The notes under the pieces are model-generated. The model was not told the origin of the DNA. It was given only the letters and a program-made list of their open reading frames with translations, and ran no database searches. This document shows positions 1 through 8,893 of a DNA stretch of 38,090 nt, piece by piece. How positions within the stretch are numbered: position 1 is the stretch's first letter; every line of letters begins with the position of its first letter. The position numbers and the translations under genes are program-made. The stretch covers positions 1 to 38,090 of the forward strand of contig QHYK01000091.1 in NCBI GenBank assembly GCA_003224085.1. Reading direction: 5' to 3'. Source of the DNA: Acidobacteriota bacterium. GTDB taxonomy: Bacteria; Acidobacteriota; Terriglobia; Acidiferrales; UBA7541.

Positions 1-298
1 TCTGCGCCGCCCCGGTGATCATGTTCTTGATGTAGTCCGCATGCCCCGGGCAGTCCATGTGCGCGTAGTGCCGGTTGGCGGTCTCGTACTCCACGTGCGA
101 CACCGCGATGGTGATCCCCCGCTCGCGCTCTTCCGGCGCGTTGTCAATGGTGTCAAACGCGCGGAACTGTACTTTCGGGTTGTGCTTCGACAGCACCTTG
201 GTGATCGCGGCCGTCAAAGTGGTCTTGCCATGATCGATGTGCCCGATCGTCCCGATGTTCACGTGCGGCTTGCTGCGCTCGAATTTCTCCTTCGCCAT
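1..298 (-). CDS. tuf: Elongation factor Tu, N-terminal part (cut by window edge)
   Basis: EF-Tu is the GTPase that delivers aminoacyl-tRNA to the ribosome. The first 99 codons are visible, reading leftwards from an ATG at 298. The protein starts [20 protein letters not shown] and contains the P-loop GHIDHGKT, the switch I region with RGITI and the G3 motif DCPGHADY, all canonical for EF-Tu. A purine-rich stretch (AGAAGGCGAAGGA) lies just upstream of the ATG. Four tRNA genes precede it on the same strand with no terminator in between, so it is probably the last gene of a tRNA-tuf operon. The other domains lie outside the window. Confidence 0.97.
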   Translation of the reverse strand, partial: MAKEKFERSKPHVNIGTIGHIDHGKTTLTAAITKVLSKHNPKVQFRAFDTIDNAPEERERGITIAVSHVEYETANRHYAHMDCPGHADYIKNMITGAAQ

Positions 299-355
299 GT
301 TCCTTCGCCTTCTGCGCCTGCCTCTCAACCGAAACGGCGCTACACTTCAGAACTA

Positions 356-430
356 TGGAGCGGGGGACGGGATTTGAACCCGCAACCATCACCTTGGAAG
401 AGTGAGACTCTACCGTTGAGTTACCCCCGC
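356..430 (-). tRNA. tRNA-Gly (anticodon UCC)
   Basis: The reverse strand folds as a complete cloverleaf. The acceptor stem GCGGGGG pairs with CCCCCGC, the anticodon stem TCACT/GGTGA closes a CTTCCAA loop with anticodon TCC, and the T-arm is GCGGG-TTCAAAT-CCCGT. The CCA end is encoded (356-358). It lies 57 bases upstream of tuf, in the position held by thrT in the E. coli thrU-tyrU-glyT-thrT-tufB operon, so the order of glycine and threonine tRNAs is exchanged. Confidence 0.96.
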
Positions 431-474
431 TCAAACCCCTCCAAACTTCCCGGCCGCAGAGACTGCCTAACTCC

Positions 475-550
<76 letters not shown>

Positions 551-716
551 CGAATCCGCTCCCGGCGTTCTCGCCCGCTTTACCCTCGATACATCGCCAA
601 AGCATTTTTCGCGGCGCGCTCTTCCTGAGCGGCGCTTTCACCGCGAATCAGACCCATTTTGAACATCGCTGCATGCGATTACCCTGCGGTGTCTGCCAAC
701 CCCACAATCAAACGCC

Positions 717-805
717 TGGTGGACGGGGAAGGATTCGAACCTTCGTAGCCCGCAAGGAGCGGCAGATTTACAGTCTGCTGGTTTTAACCGCTCACCCACC
801 CGTCC
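717..805 (-). tRNA. tRNA-Tyr (anticodon GUA)
   Basis: An 89-base class II tRNA with a long variable arm. Acceptor GGACGGG pairs with CCCGTCC, the anticodon stem GCAGA/TCTGC closes CTGTAAA with anticodon GTA, and ACCA is encoded at 717-720. The long variable arm (GCTCCTTGCGGGC region) separates tyrosine tRNAs of bacteria from other GNA tRNAs. Confidence 0.95.
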
Positions 806-967
806 CGCGAAACTTTCTCGGACGCGAACCACGCGGTCCGAACTTTCTCTTCAATGACTTCCAGACGTTCGGAGCAAAAACACAAATAGGACTCGTGTCA
901 AGAGACACCAGCCCGTTGGCTTTTGCTGCCAGATTTCGTTCCGCCTCGCTCCCCTAACAACTTCCGG

Positions 968-1043
968 TGGAGCTGGCGGAGGGAATTGAACCCCCGACCC
1001 TCTGATTACAAATCAGATGCTCTACCAGCTGAGCTACGCCAGC
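968..1043 (-). tRNA. tRNA-Thr (anticodon UGU)
   Basis: A 76-base cloverleaf. Acceptor GCTGGCG pairs with CGCCAGC, the anticodon stem TCTGA/TCAGA closes TTTGTAA with anticodon TGT, and CCA is encoded. It is the first gene of the tRNA-tuf operon and lies directly downstream of a promoter-like sequence. Confidence 0.96.
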
Positions 1044-1060
1044 GCCGCTCAAACCGCATG

Positions 1061-1090
1061 AGTCTACCAGAAGAGGTATGAGAATTGCAA
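1061..1090 (-). promoter_or_regulatory. Candidate sigma-70 promoter of the tRNA-tuf operon
   Basis: On the reverse strand, TTGCAA (1085-1090) and TAGACT (1061-1066) are separated by 18 bases. This puts the start site about 12 bases before the first tRNA. The sequence match and position are seen directly; activity is inferred. No other good promoter was seen between the tRNAs. Confidence 0.55.
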
Positions 1091-1336
1091 GGGCTTGTCG
1101 CGAGTGAAAGCAAGTTGGTGACCAGTGTTGTGGAAATCCCAGCGGGACATGCTCCCTTTGGCAATGGCTATCCCTTTGCCCATCTATAACTTAGCATAAA
1201 TCCTGGGAAAAGTAGCAATTTCTCTCCAGCGGCGCAGCATTCTCACAGTTTTCAACGGAGTTTGTGTACGATTATGTGACTGCTCATGACAAATCATGAC
1301 AAAATTGCGAACTTAGGCGCGCGGGATGCAAACAAA

Positions 1337-2416
1337 ATGAACAAGCCAGAATGGATTGCCGTGGCAGCCGGTGCGCTTCTTGGGACCGCCGCAGCATTAT
1401 TTATCCACCACCTATACAATACGAATAGCTCCTCTGCACGCGAAGACCTGCTGGGAATGATGCCGGGCGATGCCGCCGCCGTTCTGTTTGTAAACTTGGC
1501 GGAATTGCGCACGGCCCCCTTTGTGACGCAGCTTTTTGCGTGGGCGCCGCAACCCGAGCTAGACGAAGATTACGCACGGTTTATCAAGCAAACCAATTTC
1601 AATTACGAACGCGATCTCGACCATTTCGCGATCGCATTTGAAAAAGCCGGGCAAGACTCCGCTTTCTTTGCCGTCGCGGACGGAAGATTCGATCACCAGA
1701 AAATCTCGGCTCTGGCCGCTAAATCGGGGACAGTAGAAAGACGCAATGGGAGTGAGATTTTCGCAATTCCTGAAACCAGCGCGGCAAAAAGGGTTTATCT
1801 CAAGTTTCTCAGCAATGACCGAATCGCTCTCACGAACCGCAGCGACCCCCGTCAAATTCTGGGCGCTCTAAAACGGAGTGCTGACGCCGTGGAATGGCGT
1901 GCACGTTTCGAACGTGTTGCAGGTTCACCGATCTTCGCGGTGATCCGGCAGGACGCCGCACCGGGTGCAGAACTGTCCGCGCAAGCTCCGGGGGGCTTTC
2001 GTTCGCCAGAGCTCTCTTCCATGTTGGATCAATTACTGTGGATTACTCTGGCGGGAAAAACAGAGAACGACCGGTTGCGCCTCGTCGTCGAAGGAGAGTC
2101 CGCCACTGATGATAATGCCGTGCGATTCGCCGATCTGCTCAATGGCGTCCTAACTTTGGCGGAGACCGGGCTGAATGATGCGAAGACTCGCCAGCAGTTG
2201 GACCCGTCGCTCCGCGAAGCTTACTTGACGTTATTGAAAGGCGCGGACGTTTCCAGAATCAATCGCGGAGACACAAAGTCCGTGCGGCTGGCCTTCGAAA
2301 TCACGCCGGAGTTCCTGGAATCGGCTCGGCGGTTCTCCACAAGATCAACTGGGGACACGTTAGCCAAGCCTGCTACTGGCAGCACGGCGCCGCGCTCAAA
2401 GAAAGGCCACACGTAG
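1337..2416 (+). CDS. Membrane-anchored protein of unknown function
   Basis: A 359-residue protein that I do not recognise. The chosen start is MNKPEWIAVAAG; an in-frame ATG at 1286 would add 17 residues with no hydrophobic or conserved look, and neither start has a clear ribosome binding site. Residues 5-25 form a single hydrophobic segment (AVAAGALLGTAAALFIHHLY), so the rest (a mixed alpha/beta soluble region from about residue 35) is probably periplasmic. The tail is Ser/Thr/Lys-rich (TGSTAPRSKKGHT). The layout resembles acidobacterial proteins of the DUF3352-like type, but that is only an impression. It stands alone between the divergent tRNA operon and the convergent M23 peptidase gene. 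Confidence 0.75.
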   Translation: MNKPEWIAVAAGALLGTAAALFIHHLYNTNSSSAREDLLGMMPGDAAAVLFVNLAELRTAPFVTQLFAWAPQPELDEDYARFIKQTNFNYERDLDHFAIAFEKAGQDSAFFAVADGRFDHQKISALAAKSGTVERRNGSEIFAIPETSAAKRVYLKFLSNDRIALTNRSDPRQILGALKRSADAVEWRARFERVAGSPIFAVIRQDAAPGAELSAQAPGGFRSPELSSMLDQLLWITLAGKTENDRLRLVVEGESATDDNAVRFADLLNGVLTLAETGLNDAKTRQQLDPSLREAYLTLLKGADVSRINRGDTKSVRLAFEITPEFLESARRFSTRSTGDTLAKPATGSTAPRSKKGHT

Positions 2417-2499
2417 GAAGGCTGGCCCAGGAACACGGTTCCTCCTGGGGACGCGTATCGCCCATGCCGAACGCGGGCTTGGGCCAATCTGCTGGCGTC

Positions 2500-2527
2500 C
2501 AAAATAAAAAAGCGGGCTAGAGCCCGC
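2500..2527 (-). terminator. Rho-independent terminator of the M23 peptidase gene
   Basis: Read on the reverse strand, the perfect hairpin GCGGGC-TCTA-GCCCGC (2512-2527) is followed by TTTTTTATTTT. It begins 33 bases after the stop codon of the M23 gene. On the plus strand the A-rich side precedes the stem, so it should act only leftwards. Confidence 0.8.
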
Positions 2528-2560
2528 ATCGCCTTCCCTCTTTCTCTTGTTCGAATTTTG

Positions 2561-3448
2561 TCAATCGCCCGCTGCTGATGACTTCATGTATCGCCAAGGA
2601 TTCACGGGCGCGTTGTTTACTCGAACTTCGTAGTGCACGTGAGGCCCCGTGGATCGCCCGCTAATGCCGGTGTACCCCACAACTTCTCCGCGTTTAATTC
2701 GCGCACCCACTACGGCCGAAAACGCCGAAAGGTGCGCGTACCAAGTCGTGATGCCAAACCCATGATCAATGACCACCAAGCGGCCGTAGCCCGCGTGGGT
2801 TTCGGCGATGGTGACCACGCCGTCTGCCGTGGCATGAACCGGCGCGCCGTAATCCGAGGCCACGTCTACGCCCGTATGAAACGCACCTTCGCCGCTGAAT
2901 GGGTCAAGACGCTCTCCAAAGCTATCTGTGATATGTCCCATCACCGGCCAAATGGAAGGCGTGTAGCTGGAATCGGCGAACTTCAGCGGGGAGAGCAAAT
3001 GCATCCCGCCGCTGTAACCGGCGATCAACGCGGCATTGCGCTTCAAGAAGGTGTACTGCTCGATGGAACGATCAAAAGCATCCTGTGAATCCCCCGGGTT
3101 GTCGACTTGGTCGAACGCCGCCGGATGATACCGCAGCACGCCGTAAGTCATGGCTACTTCCGTCGCGAGAGACTGCAGGGAATCGAGGCGCTGGTTGGTG
3201 TCGTTGACGGTGGCTTGCAACTGGCGGTATTGCTGGGTCCGGGTTTCCAATTCGTGCCGCACTGCGTTGTAGTTTCCGACCTTCCAAAGCATCCTAGAGT
3301 AAGACGCCACAGCTGCCGTCACGCTGATGGCGCCAATCAAGGCGAGCATGACAACGCCATGTATTAGATAGGCTGGTACCACCACTTTCCGGAGCTTCCC
3401 CGGAGTGGACGCTATGAAGAATGTATAGCTCTTGCCTCGCATCGTCAC
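2561..3448 (-). CDS. M23 family metallopeptidase (LytM/DipM-type cell-wall hydrolase or activator)
   Basis: A 295-residue protein of the peptidoglycan peptidase M23 family, which cuts peptide cross-links in the wall or activates amidases. Residues 24-50 are a transmembrane segment. Residues 60-105 are heptad-like and probably a short coiled coil. The LytM domain covers about 165-285. The zinc ligands are all visible: H191 and D195 (HTGVD), H239 (AHL) and H270/H272 (HVH), so the enzyme looks catalytically intact. The N-terminal sequence MRGKSYTFFIAS is typical of acidobacterial M23 proteins. It is monocistronic, with its own terminator downstream and a divergent thiL region upstream. Confidence 0.93.
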   Translation of the reverse strand: MTMRGKSYTFFIASTPGKLRKVVVPAYLIHGVVMLALIGAISVTAAVASYSRMLWKVGNYNAVRHELETRTQQYRQLQATVNDTNQRLDSLQSLATEVAMTYGVLRYHPAAFDQVDNPGDSQDAFDRSIEQYTFLKRNAALIAGYSGGMHLLSPLKFADSSYTPSIWPVMGHITDSFGERLDPFSGEGAFHTGVDVASDYGAPVHATADGVVTIAETHAGYGRLVVIDHGFGITTWYAHLSAFSAVVGARIKRGEVVGYTGISGRSTGPHVHYEVRVNNAPVNPWRYMKSSAAGD

Positions 3449-3597
3449 CTAGAGGCCGCTCGGGCCTTTGTTCTCGCCATTTGCGGGCGACTCACCCTGT
3501 AACCCGCTAAACCAGAAACACTTTATCTGAACCGAGGGAATTGCTTCGCAACAGGGGCAATGCTAATTCTTGGAGGAGGGTTCGTCAACCCTGATTT

Positions 3598-3656
3598 TAG
3601 TACCAGTCCGGTACAGGCGGTTCTATTTAGTTTCCTGTCCCTAGGGACGGGTACTA
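3598..3656. promoter_or_regulatory. Nested inverted repeats in the M23 / thiL divergent region
   Basis: Two arms, TAGTACCAGTCC (3598-3609) and GGACGGGTACTA (3645-3656), pair with one mismatch over 12 bases. Inside them are GTACC-AGTCC-GGTAC (3600-3614) and a perfect 12-base palindrome GTCCCTAGGGAC (3637-3648). The rest of the 347-base gap (3449-3795) holds nothing else I can name. The region could be an operator or a structured leader of thiL. It does not match the TPP riboswitch. Confidence 0.4.
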
Positions 3657-3795
3657 GGAGCCTTTTCCGGGTGGTTCTTGGGGGTCTCGTTTATCGCCGA
3701 TTCCCAGACCAGAAAAGGCAAAAGTGCGCTATAACGCTGGGCAGAAATCTTTCAAGACAGAATCAGAAGGAGCCAGGCTCCGTACGGACTTGGCC

Positions 3796-4785
3796 ATGAG
3801 GGTGCGCGAAACAGAGCTGGTTGAGAAGATTCATAGAGTGCTCGGGCGACGCCATGAAACTTCACGGGAAGTACGCCTCGGCATGGGCGATGATGCGGCC
3901 CTGTTTCGTGCTCGGGAAGGGCAGGAAATCATCCTGACTTGCGACTGGTTCCTGGAAGGAACTCACTTCCTTCGGGACAAGCATCGGCCACTCTCGGTAG
4001 GCTGGAAATGCCTCGCCCGGGCCGTCAGCGACATTGCCGCCATGGGTGGAGTCCCTCGCTGTTTCTTATTGAGTCTGGCGCTTCCTGTTTCCCACACTGG
4101 GCGTTGGCTAGATGAGTTTTTGACTGGCTTGCGTCGTGCATCAAGGAAGTTTCGATGTCCTTTGGCGGGCGGCGACACGACGCGCCGTAATGAGGTCCTT
4201 ATAAGTGTGACTGTGGCCGGAGATGCGCCAGCGGACTCTGCCATGCTCCGTTCCGGGGCTCGCCCAGGCGAGCTGGTCTATGTCAGCGGACGCCTAGGCG
4301 AGGCGGACCTAGGACTTCAGCTTTTAAAACGAAGCAAAACAGCAGCCAAGTCAGCAAACCCCTTGATCCGAAAGCATCTGTATCCAGAGCCACGGCTTGC
4401 CCTGGGACAGTGGCTTGCCCAAAAACGCCTGGCCACGGCGATGATGGACATCTCGGACGGCCTCTCGAGCGATCTGCCTCGCCTATGCGCCGCCGGCGGC
4501 GTCGGCGCTTGGTTGGAAAGCGCAAGAATCCCCCAGGCAGGAGACGGGGATATTGCGCGCAAGTATGGTCTGGATCCACTCGAACTGGCCCTGCATGGGG
4601 GCGACGATTACGAGCTGTTGTTCACGGTACCGCCGCACAAGGCAAAGGTCCTGCCAAAGTCATTCCGAGGAGTAATGCTCACGCCGGTTGGAAGAATCAC
4701 GAAGGGGCCAAACGTGGTGGTCGGTGAAGAAAACGGACGCGAACGGCCCCTGGTTGCCGGCGGCTGGGACCCGTTCCAGAGATGA
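3796..4785 (+). CDS. thiL: Thiamine-monophosphate kinase
   Basis: ThiL phosphorylates thiamine monophosphate with ATP to give thiamine pyrophosphate, the last step of the pathway. The 329-residue product has the family motifs in order: GMGDDAA (29-35) for magnesium and ATP, D50 and EGTHF, the long signature GWKCLARAVSDIAAMGG (69-85), AGGDTTR near 125 and DISDGLSSDL near 220. The length matches the family. The ATG at 3796 is chosen because ThiL proteins begin close to the MxxxETELVEKI stretch; a GTG at 3724 in frame adds 24 unlikely residues. The nearest purine-rich stretch, AGAAGGAG, is about 25 bases upstream, so the start is not certain. No other thi genes are nearby. Confidence 0.95.
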   Translation: MRVRETELVEKIHRVLGRRHETSREVRLGMGDDAALFRAREGQEIILTCDWFLEGTHFLRDKHRPLSVGWKCLARAVSDIAAMGGVPRCFLLSLALPVSHTGRWLDEFLTGLRRASRKFRCPLAGGDTTRRNEVLISVTVAGDAPADSAMLRSGARPGELVYVSGRLGEADLGLQLLKRSKTAAKSANPLIRKHLYPEPRLALGQWLAQKRLATAMMDISDGLSSDLPRLCAAGGVGAWLESARIPQAGDGDIARKYGLDPLELALHGGDDYELLFTVPPHKAKVLPKSFRGVMLTPVGRITKGPNVVVGEENGRERPLVAGGWDPFQR

Positions 4786-4792
4786 CACTCCG

Positions 4793-5688
4793 TTAAAAAA
4801 CCAGAGGAAAGGCATCCGGCCTTCCCTCCGCTAGAAAGCTTGGTTGCTCGATGGCGCTCAGTTGCATCTGGCGCATGTTGGTGGCTGTGCTCTCGTAGGT
4901 GTTGAAGTTCGGAGACGCAAATTGGTTGACGTAGCCGGCAAAGTTCGCGTGGTTCAGAGCGTTGAACATCTCCCAGCGCAGTTGGAAGCTCTTGGCCTCT
5001 GTCAACTTAAACATCTTGGCAAAGGCCAAGTCCAGATTTGTCAATCCCGCCAGACGCAGGTGGTTGCGCCCGCCGCTTCCGTCATTGCCGAGCAGCGGCT
5101 CGCTTACAGGCAAGTTCGCCTGCTGCTGGGGGTTATTCAGGTTCGGCACCGGGTGAAGCAGCGCGGCATTGCCGTTCAGGGCCGTAGTCACCACGGTGTT
5201 GGAGTTCGCCGTGCCGTTCAACAACGTGTCGGTAATTCCGACGAGCTGAGAGTTACCATTCGCATCCGGCGGACACGTCGCGACGGTAAACCCTGGAACG
5301 GAGCACACCGTCACGGGCGCCGCGATTGCCGTAGCGGGCAGACCGGATTGCGCGCTGAAGATGGCGCTCTGGCTCCAACCGTCCAGCACATATTTTCCCC
5401 AGCCGTGGAAGCCTTTGGTAAAGGGGATGTCGTATTGATAGCCCAAAGCGAAGCGGTTGCGGATATCAAACTGAGAGTTCGACCGTTGGAACAACAAGGG
5501 CTTCGCCGCATCCAGGAGGTTCGCGCTGTCGCTAATTAGAACGTTGAGCGCGTCAGAAACATCGTCCAGGCTGTGTGCCCACGTGTAGTGCCGCTAAATG
5601 TAAGCCCATTCCGGAACCTGCGAATGGCTTCCAACTGCATTGCGTTATAACTTGAGGTTCCGAAGGAAGGGCCGCGGCGATTTAGGTT
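4793..5688 (-). pseudogene. Oar-like TonB-dependent receptor, decayed C-terminal remnant
   Basis: The intact part, read leftwards from about 5590, is the C-terminal beta-barrel end of the very large acidobacterial TonB-dependent/carboxypeptidase-regulatory receptors: HYTWAHSLDD, QFDIRNRFALGYQYDIPF, RNHLRLAGLTNLDLAFAKMF, WEMFNALNHANF, and a terminal phenylalanine (PLVF) as outer-membrane barrels have. Immediately upstream, the matching piece SSYNAMQLEAIRRFRNGLTFS is in another frame (ending about 5593), and the downstream frame has a TAG at 5594-5596. So there is a single-base frameshift close to 5590-5596. Upstream of about 5688 the family similarity is lost, although such receptors are usually about 1,000 residues long. 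It is therefore a truncated and frameshifted relic. Confidence 0.8.
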
Positions 5689-6445
5689 TTCTTCGGCCTC
5701 GTTCCCAGCCGCCGTCTGCGAGCGATCTGTCGGACTGCTTCGCTCTACCCCACCTTTTCGCTGACCACACGCAACAGCATCTCCCAGGCCGCATCGCCTC
5801 AAGAAAAAATCAAGCCGCAAGACTTAAGGGAGACGGAGGGTTATTGAGAATTCCTATTCAGCAATGCTTAGGGAATTTTCAACGCCTCCAAATTGGCGTA
5901 CTCTTTCGCACGATTCATACAGGTATGTGTATAAATCGGTTCTAAAACTCGCGTGGCTAGGGGTTTCAGCTGGACGGATTGCTTAAACGATTGGAATTCG
6001 CGGGACGCGATCTAAAGAAGCGCAGAGACTTGTAGGCAAATCGCTCGACTATAATAGCTAAGCTAGACGTTGCCGAGCAGCGGCAATGCCTTCCCAGCCT
6101 TGTCCCCTACCAGTGAAAGGACCGCCAGCGCCGGCCTTAAATCGCCGATAGGGAGTCACAGAAAGTGCGGTCAAAAACGGCTTTGTAGATCTTGAGGGCG
6201 CTCCCAACTGCGGATGGCCGCGGAAAATAGGATTTGCGGCCTATCGTAGGCACGCGATAGCGCGCGGCGCGCCCGGCTCATTGTTTCTGTTTCTCCGTTG
6301 CCACCTCGCCGCACGCACCTCGGCCCTCCTGGAACTCGCCTTCCCATTCCAAAATTATCAAAACGCTTGAGAACACCTAGCTTAGCTGAGCTAGTTAAAG
6401 CGTGTTGCAAAACCCAAGGTCATGCACCAGACTTTAGTTAGGAAG
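5689..6445. other. Gene-free stretch with an 11-base inverted repeat
   Basis: I see no convincing coding sequence in these 757 bases; the longest open frames lack codon bias and family motifs. Two exact copies of an 11-mer lie in opposite orientation, AGCTAAGCTAG at 6056-6066 and CTAGCTTAGCT at 6377-6387, about 310 bases apart. The right copy continues into AAAGCGTGTTGCAAAACCC (ending 6415), which resembles a sequence at 37776-37806. The stretch sits between a decayed receptor and the 3' end of the penicillin-binding protein gene, so it may be debris of a small mobile element. Confidence 0.4.
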
Positions 6446-8740
6446 CTAAGGATCTGTGGCACTTGTTTTTGAGGGTGGAGAAGGAACAGGGGGCTTTTCT
6501 TTCGGCGCGGCCGGTTCATCTTCCGTTGGAGCGGTGTCGGGAGTGTCCAATTGAAGTTGATGCTCGCCCTCCAATTGCTCGAGCGGGACGACATTCGGGA
6601 AATCCGTCGGTGGCGTCCCGGCTAGCGCTCCTTGCATAAATTCCAGCCAGATGGGGAGCGCTGCCCGAGCGCCAGTTTCTCTCTTACCAAGAGAGATCTG
6701 CTTGTCGTCAAACCCCACCCACACGCCGGCAGTGAGCTGAGGCGTATATCCTACGAACCACGCGTCGGTGTAATCCTGTGTCGTACCCGTCTTTCCCGCA
6801 GCAGGCCGGCCCAACGCCTTCGCCGCCACGCCGGTGCCGAACTGAATGACTTCTTCGAGCATGGCTGTCATCGTGCGCGCTACGTCCGGCGAAATGACAT
6901 CATGCACTTCGGGGTGCGCCTCTTCGAGCAGCGCGCCATCGTAACTGGTCACGCGGCGAATCATGTACGGATCGATGCGAATGCCGTCGTTCGGAAACAC
7001 CGTGAAGGCGGAAACGTGTTCGAGCAACCTCATGTCCGCCGCTCCCAGCGCCAGAGGCAAATACGGCGGTAATGGCGTGGTGACCCCAAAGCGCCGCGCC
7101 ATATCCACAACCGTGTTGATGCCTTCCTTTTCGGCCAGCTTCACCGCCGGGACGTTGCGCGAGCCGGCCAATGCGCGCCTAAGTGTGATGGTGCCCTCAA
7201 ACTTTTCGTCATAGTTGTGCGGCGTGTAGGGTTGGCCGCCGCTGATGGTGGTTAAAGGCAGGTCCACAATGGTGTCGAACGGTGATGCGCCCTTTTCGAG
7301 GGCGTCAGCATAGACGTAAACCTTGAAAGAGCTGCCGACCTGCCGGAGCGCTTGCGTGGCGCGATTGAATTTGGAGTCTTCAAAGCTGTAGCCACCAACC
7401 ATGGCTTTGATTTCCCCGGTGGCATTGTCAATGGCCAGCAGCGCGCCTTGCGGTCCGGGTTGCTGCTCGAGTTGGACACGCGCGGTATTTGCTCGCAACT
7501 CGTGCACCGAAAACTGTGCCAGGTCGCCTACTTTGAGCAAGTCGCCGGGTCTTTTGCGGCCCGTCCAGGCAAAATCAGACGGAGAAAGAATGGCGCGATA
7601 CGGCCCGATTTTGATGACGGCGTCATGCTCGCCCGCGCTCATCACGAGTCCGGTGACGTAACTTCCCTTCTCAATCGCGTGGTGCCAATCCTCGTCGTCA
7701 TACGTGTCGAGCTTGCCGAGGTTGTCGCGCAGCACGTTGGGCAAGTTGCCCTTCCACCCACGGCGGCGCTCGTAGGCGTGCAACCCGTCGCGCACGGCCT
7801 GATTTGCCACGCGTTGCATGTTGACGTCCAGCGTGGTATAGACGCGCAGGCCGCGCTCGTGAACCGCTTCCGTGCCGTATGTTGCTTCGAGGTATTTCCG
7901 GATCTCCTCGAAAAAATAGGGCGCGAGGTCATTCCGGGGGTACTGCAAGTGCAAGCCAAGCGGCGACTTGACGGCGGCAGCTTCCTCTTGTGCCGTAATC
8001 TTTCCTTCTTCTCTCATGCGATGAAGCACCAGGTTGCGCCGCGCCAGCGCTCCCTCGGGATTCAGCAACGGGGAATATTTCGGGCCGTTGATCATCCCCG
8101 CCAGCAGCGCGGCTTCCGGCAGATTCAAATCGGTGACGGATTTGCCGAAATAAAATTGTGCAGCCGAAGCGAATCCGTAGTTGCCGTGTGCCAGATACAC
8201 CTGGTTCGCATACATGGTAAAAATCTGCGGCTTGCTGTAGCGCCGCTCGATTTGCAGGGCGAGCAAAGTTTCTTCCGCTTTCCGGCGAAAGCTAATATCG
8301 CTGCGGTCCAGGAAGAGATTACCGGCGAGTTGCATGGTGATGGTGCTGGCGCCCCCGGCGCGGCGTCCCCGCGTGAGGTGGCGCAAGGCGGCGGTGAACA
8401 TACGCGGAAAGTCGATCCCCCAGTGTTCCTCGAAGTGCTGGTCTTCGATCGCGGTGACCGCGTTGTACAAAACCTTGGGACATTGCTCATAAGTCATCAG
8501 AATGCGCCGCTGCAAGGCGAAGCTGCCCACAAGCTGGCCGTCATCGGCGTAAATCTCAGTGACTACGTTTGGGCGGTACGTTTCAAGCGCGCGAATTTCC
8601 GGCAAGTCACCGGCGTAAACAAAAAGCAGCCCGCAGGCGGTCCCAAAGAGAATTGAGCACAAAAGCAGGAAGGCCAGCGCCACGCGGTCAATCAGCTTGA
8701 AACTGCGCAGTCGCAGGGTGATCGGTGGAAGGGTTACCAT
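6446..8740 (-). CDS. Class A penicillin-binding protein (bifunctional transglycosylase/transpeptidase)
   Basis: A 764-residue protein that polymerises lipid II glycan strands and cross-links the peptides. A cytoplasmic tail and a signal anchor (about 17-43) come first. The GT51 domain follows, with the catalytic glutamate in IEDQHFEEHWGID (E99) and GGASTITMQLAGNLFL (129-144). An intermediate region of about 300-430 leads to the transpeptidase domain, with nucleophile S470 in SSFK (S470-K473), SRN (527-529) and KTG (650-652). The last 40 residues are rich in proline, lysine and acidic residues and look disordered. PBP1b-like enzymes of Gram-negatives have the same order. The neighbours do not suggest an operon. 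Confidence 0.95.
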   Translation of the reverse strand: MVTLPPITLRLRSFKLIDRVALAFLLLCSILFGTACGLLFVYAGDLPEIRALETYRPNVVTEIYADDGQLVGSFALQRRILMTYEQCPKVLYNAVTAIEDQHFEEHWGIDFPRMFTAALRHLTRGRRAGGASTITMQLAGNLFLDRSDISFRRKAEETLLALQIERRYSKPQIFTMYANQVYLAHGNYGFASAAQFYFGKSVTDLNLPEAALLAGMINGPKYSPLLNPEGALARRNLVLHRMREEGKITAQEEAAAVKSPLGLHLQYPRNDLAPYFFEEIRKYLEATYGTEAVHERGLRVYTTLDVNMQRVANQAVRDGLHAYERRRGWKGNLPNVLRDNLGKLDTYDDEDWHHAIEKGSYVTGLVMSAGEHDAVIKIGPYRAILSPSDFAWTGRKRPGDLLKVGDLAQFSVHELRANTARVQLEQQPGPQGALLAIDNATGEIKAMVGGYSFEDSKFNRATQALRQVGSSFKVYVYADALEKGASPFDTIVDLPLTTISGGQPYTPHNYDEKFEGTITLRRALAGSRNVPAVKLAEKEGINTVVDMARRFGVTTPLPPYLPLALGAADMRLLEHVSAFTVFPNDGIRIDPYMIRRVTSYDGALLEEAHPEVHDVISPDVARTMTAMLEEVIQFGTGVAAKALGRPAAGKTGTTQDYTDAWFVGYTPQLTAGVWVGFDDKQISLGKRETGARAALPIWLEFMQGALAGTPPTDFPNVVPLEQLEGEHQLQLDTPDTAPTEDEPAAPKEKPPVPSPPSKTSATDP

Positions 8741-8893
8741 GAAAGAATAATTCTAACGCAGAACTTAAGGCCCAGAACGTTGCCCGCGCGAAACATGGTG
8801 CTTTGGAAACATGTCAAGATTCGCGGTTGGGGCTTTCACTGATTTGGGCAATACTCTTACTGTTGAAAACCTTTCGCCCCGGAGCCACCCCCC

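Noticed and set aside
3449-3795. TPP riboswitch before thiL
   Set aside because: The conserved THI-box elements (CTGAGA, ACC..GAACCTGAT and GGTTAATACC-like) are not visible.
3560-3799. A 79-codon forward frame upstream of thiL
   Set aside because: Overlaps the inverted repeats and the start of thiL; no similarity and no good ribosome binding site.
6171-6410. A 79-codon reverse frame in the gene-free stretch
   Set aside because: Arginine/glycine-rich, no start signal and no motif; likely chance.
7352-8656. A 434-codon frame opposite the penicillin-binding protein gene
   Set aside because: Antisense shadow of the gene with the GT51 and transpeptidase motifs.
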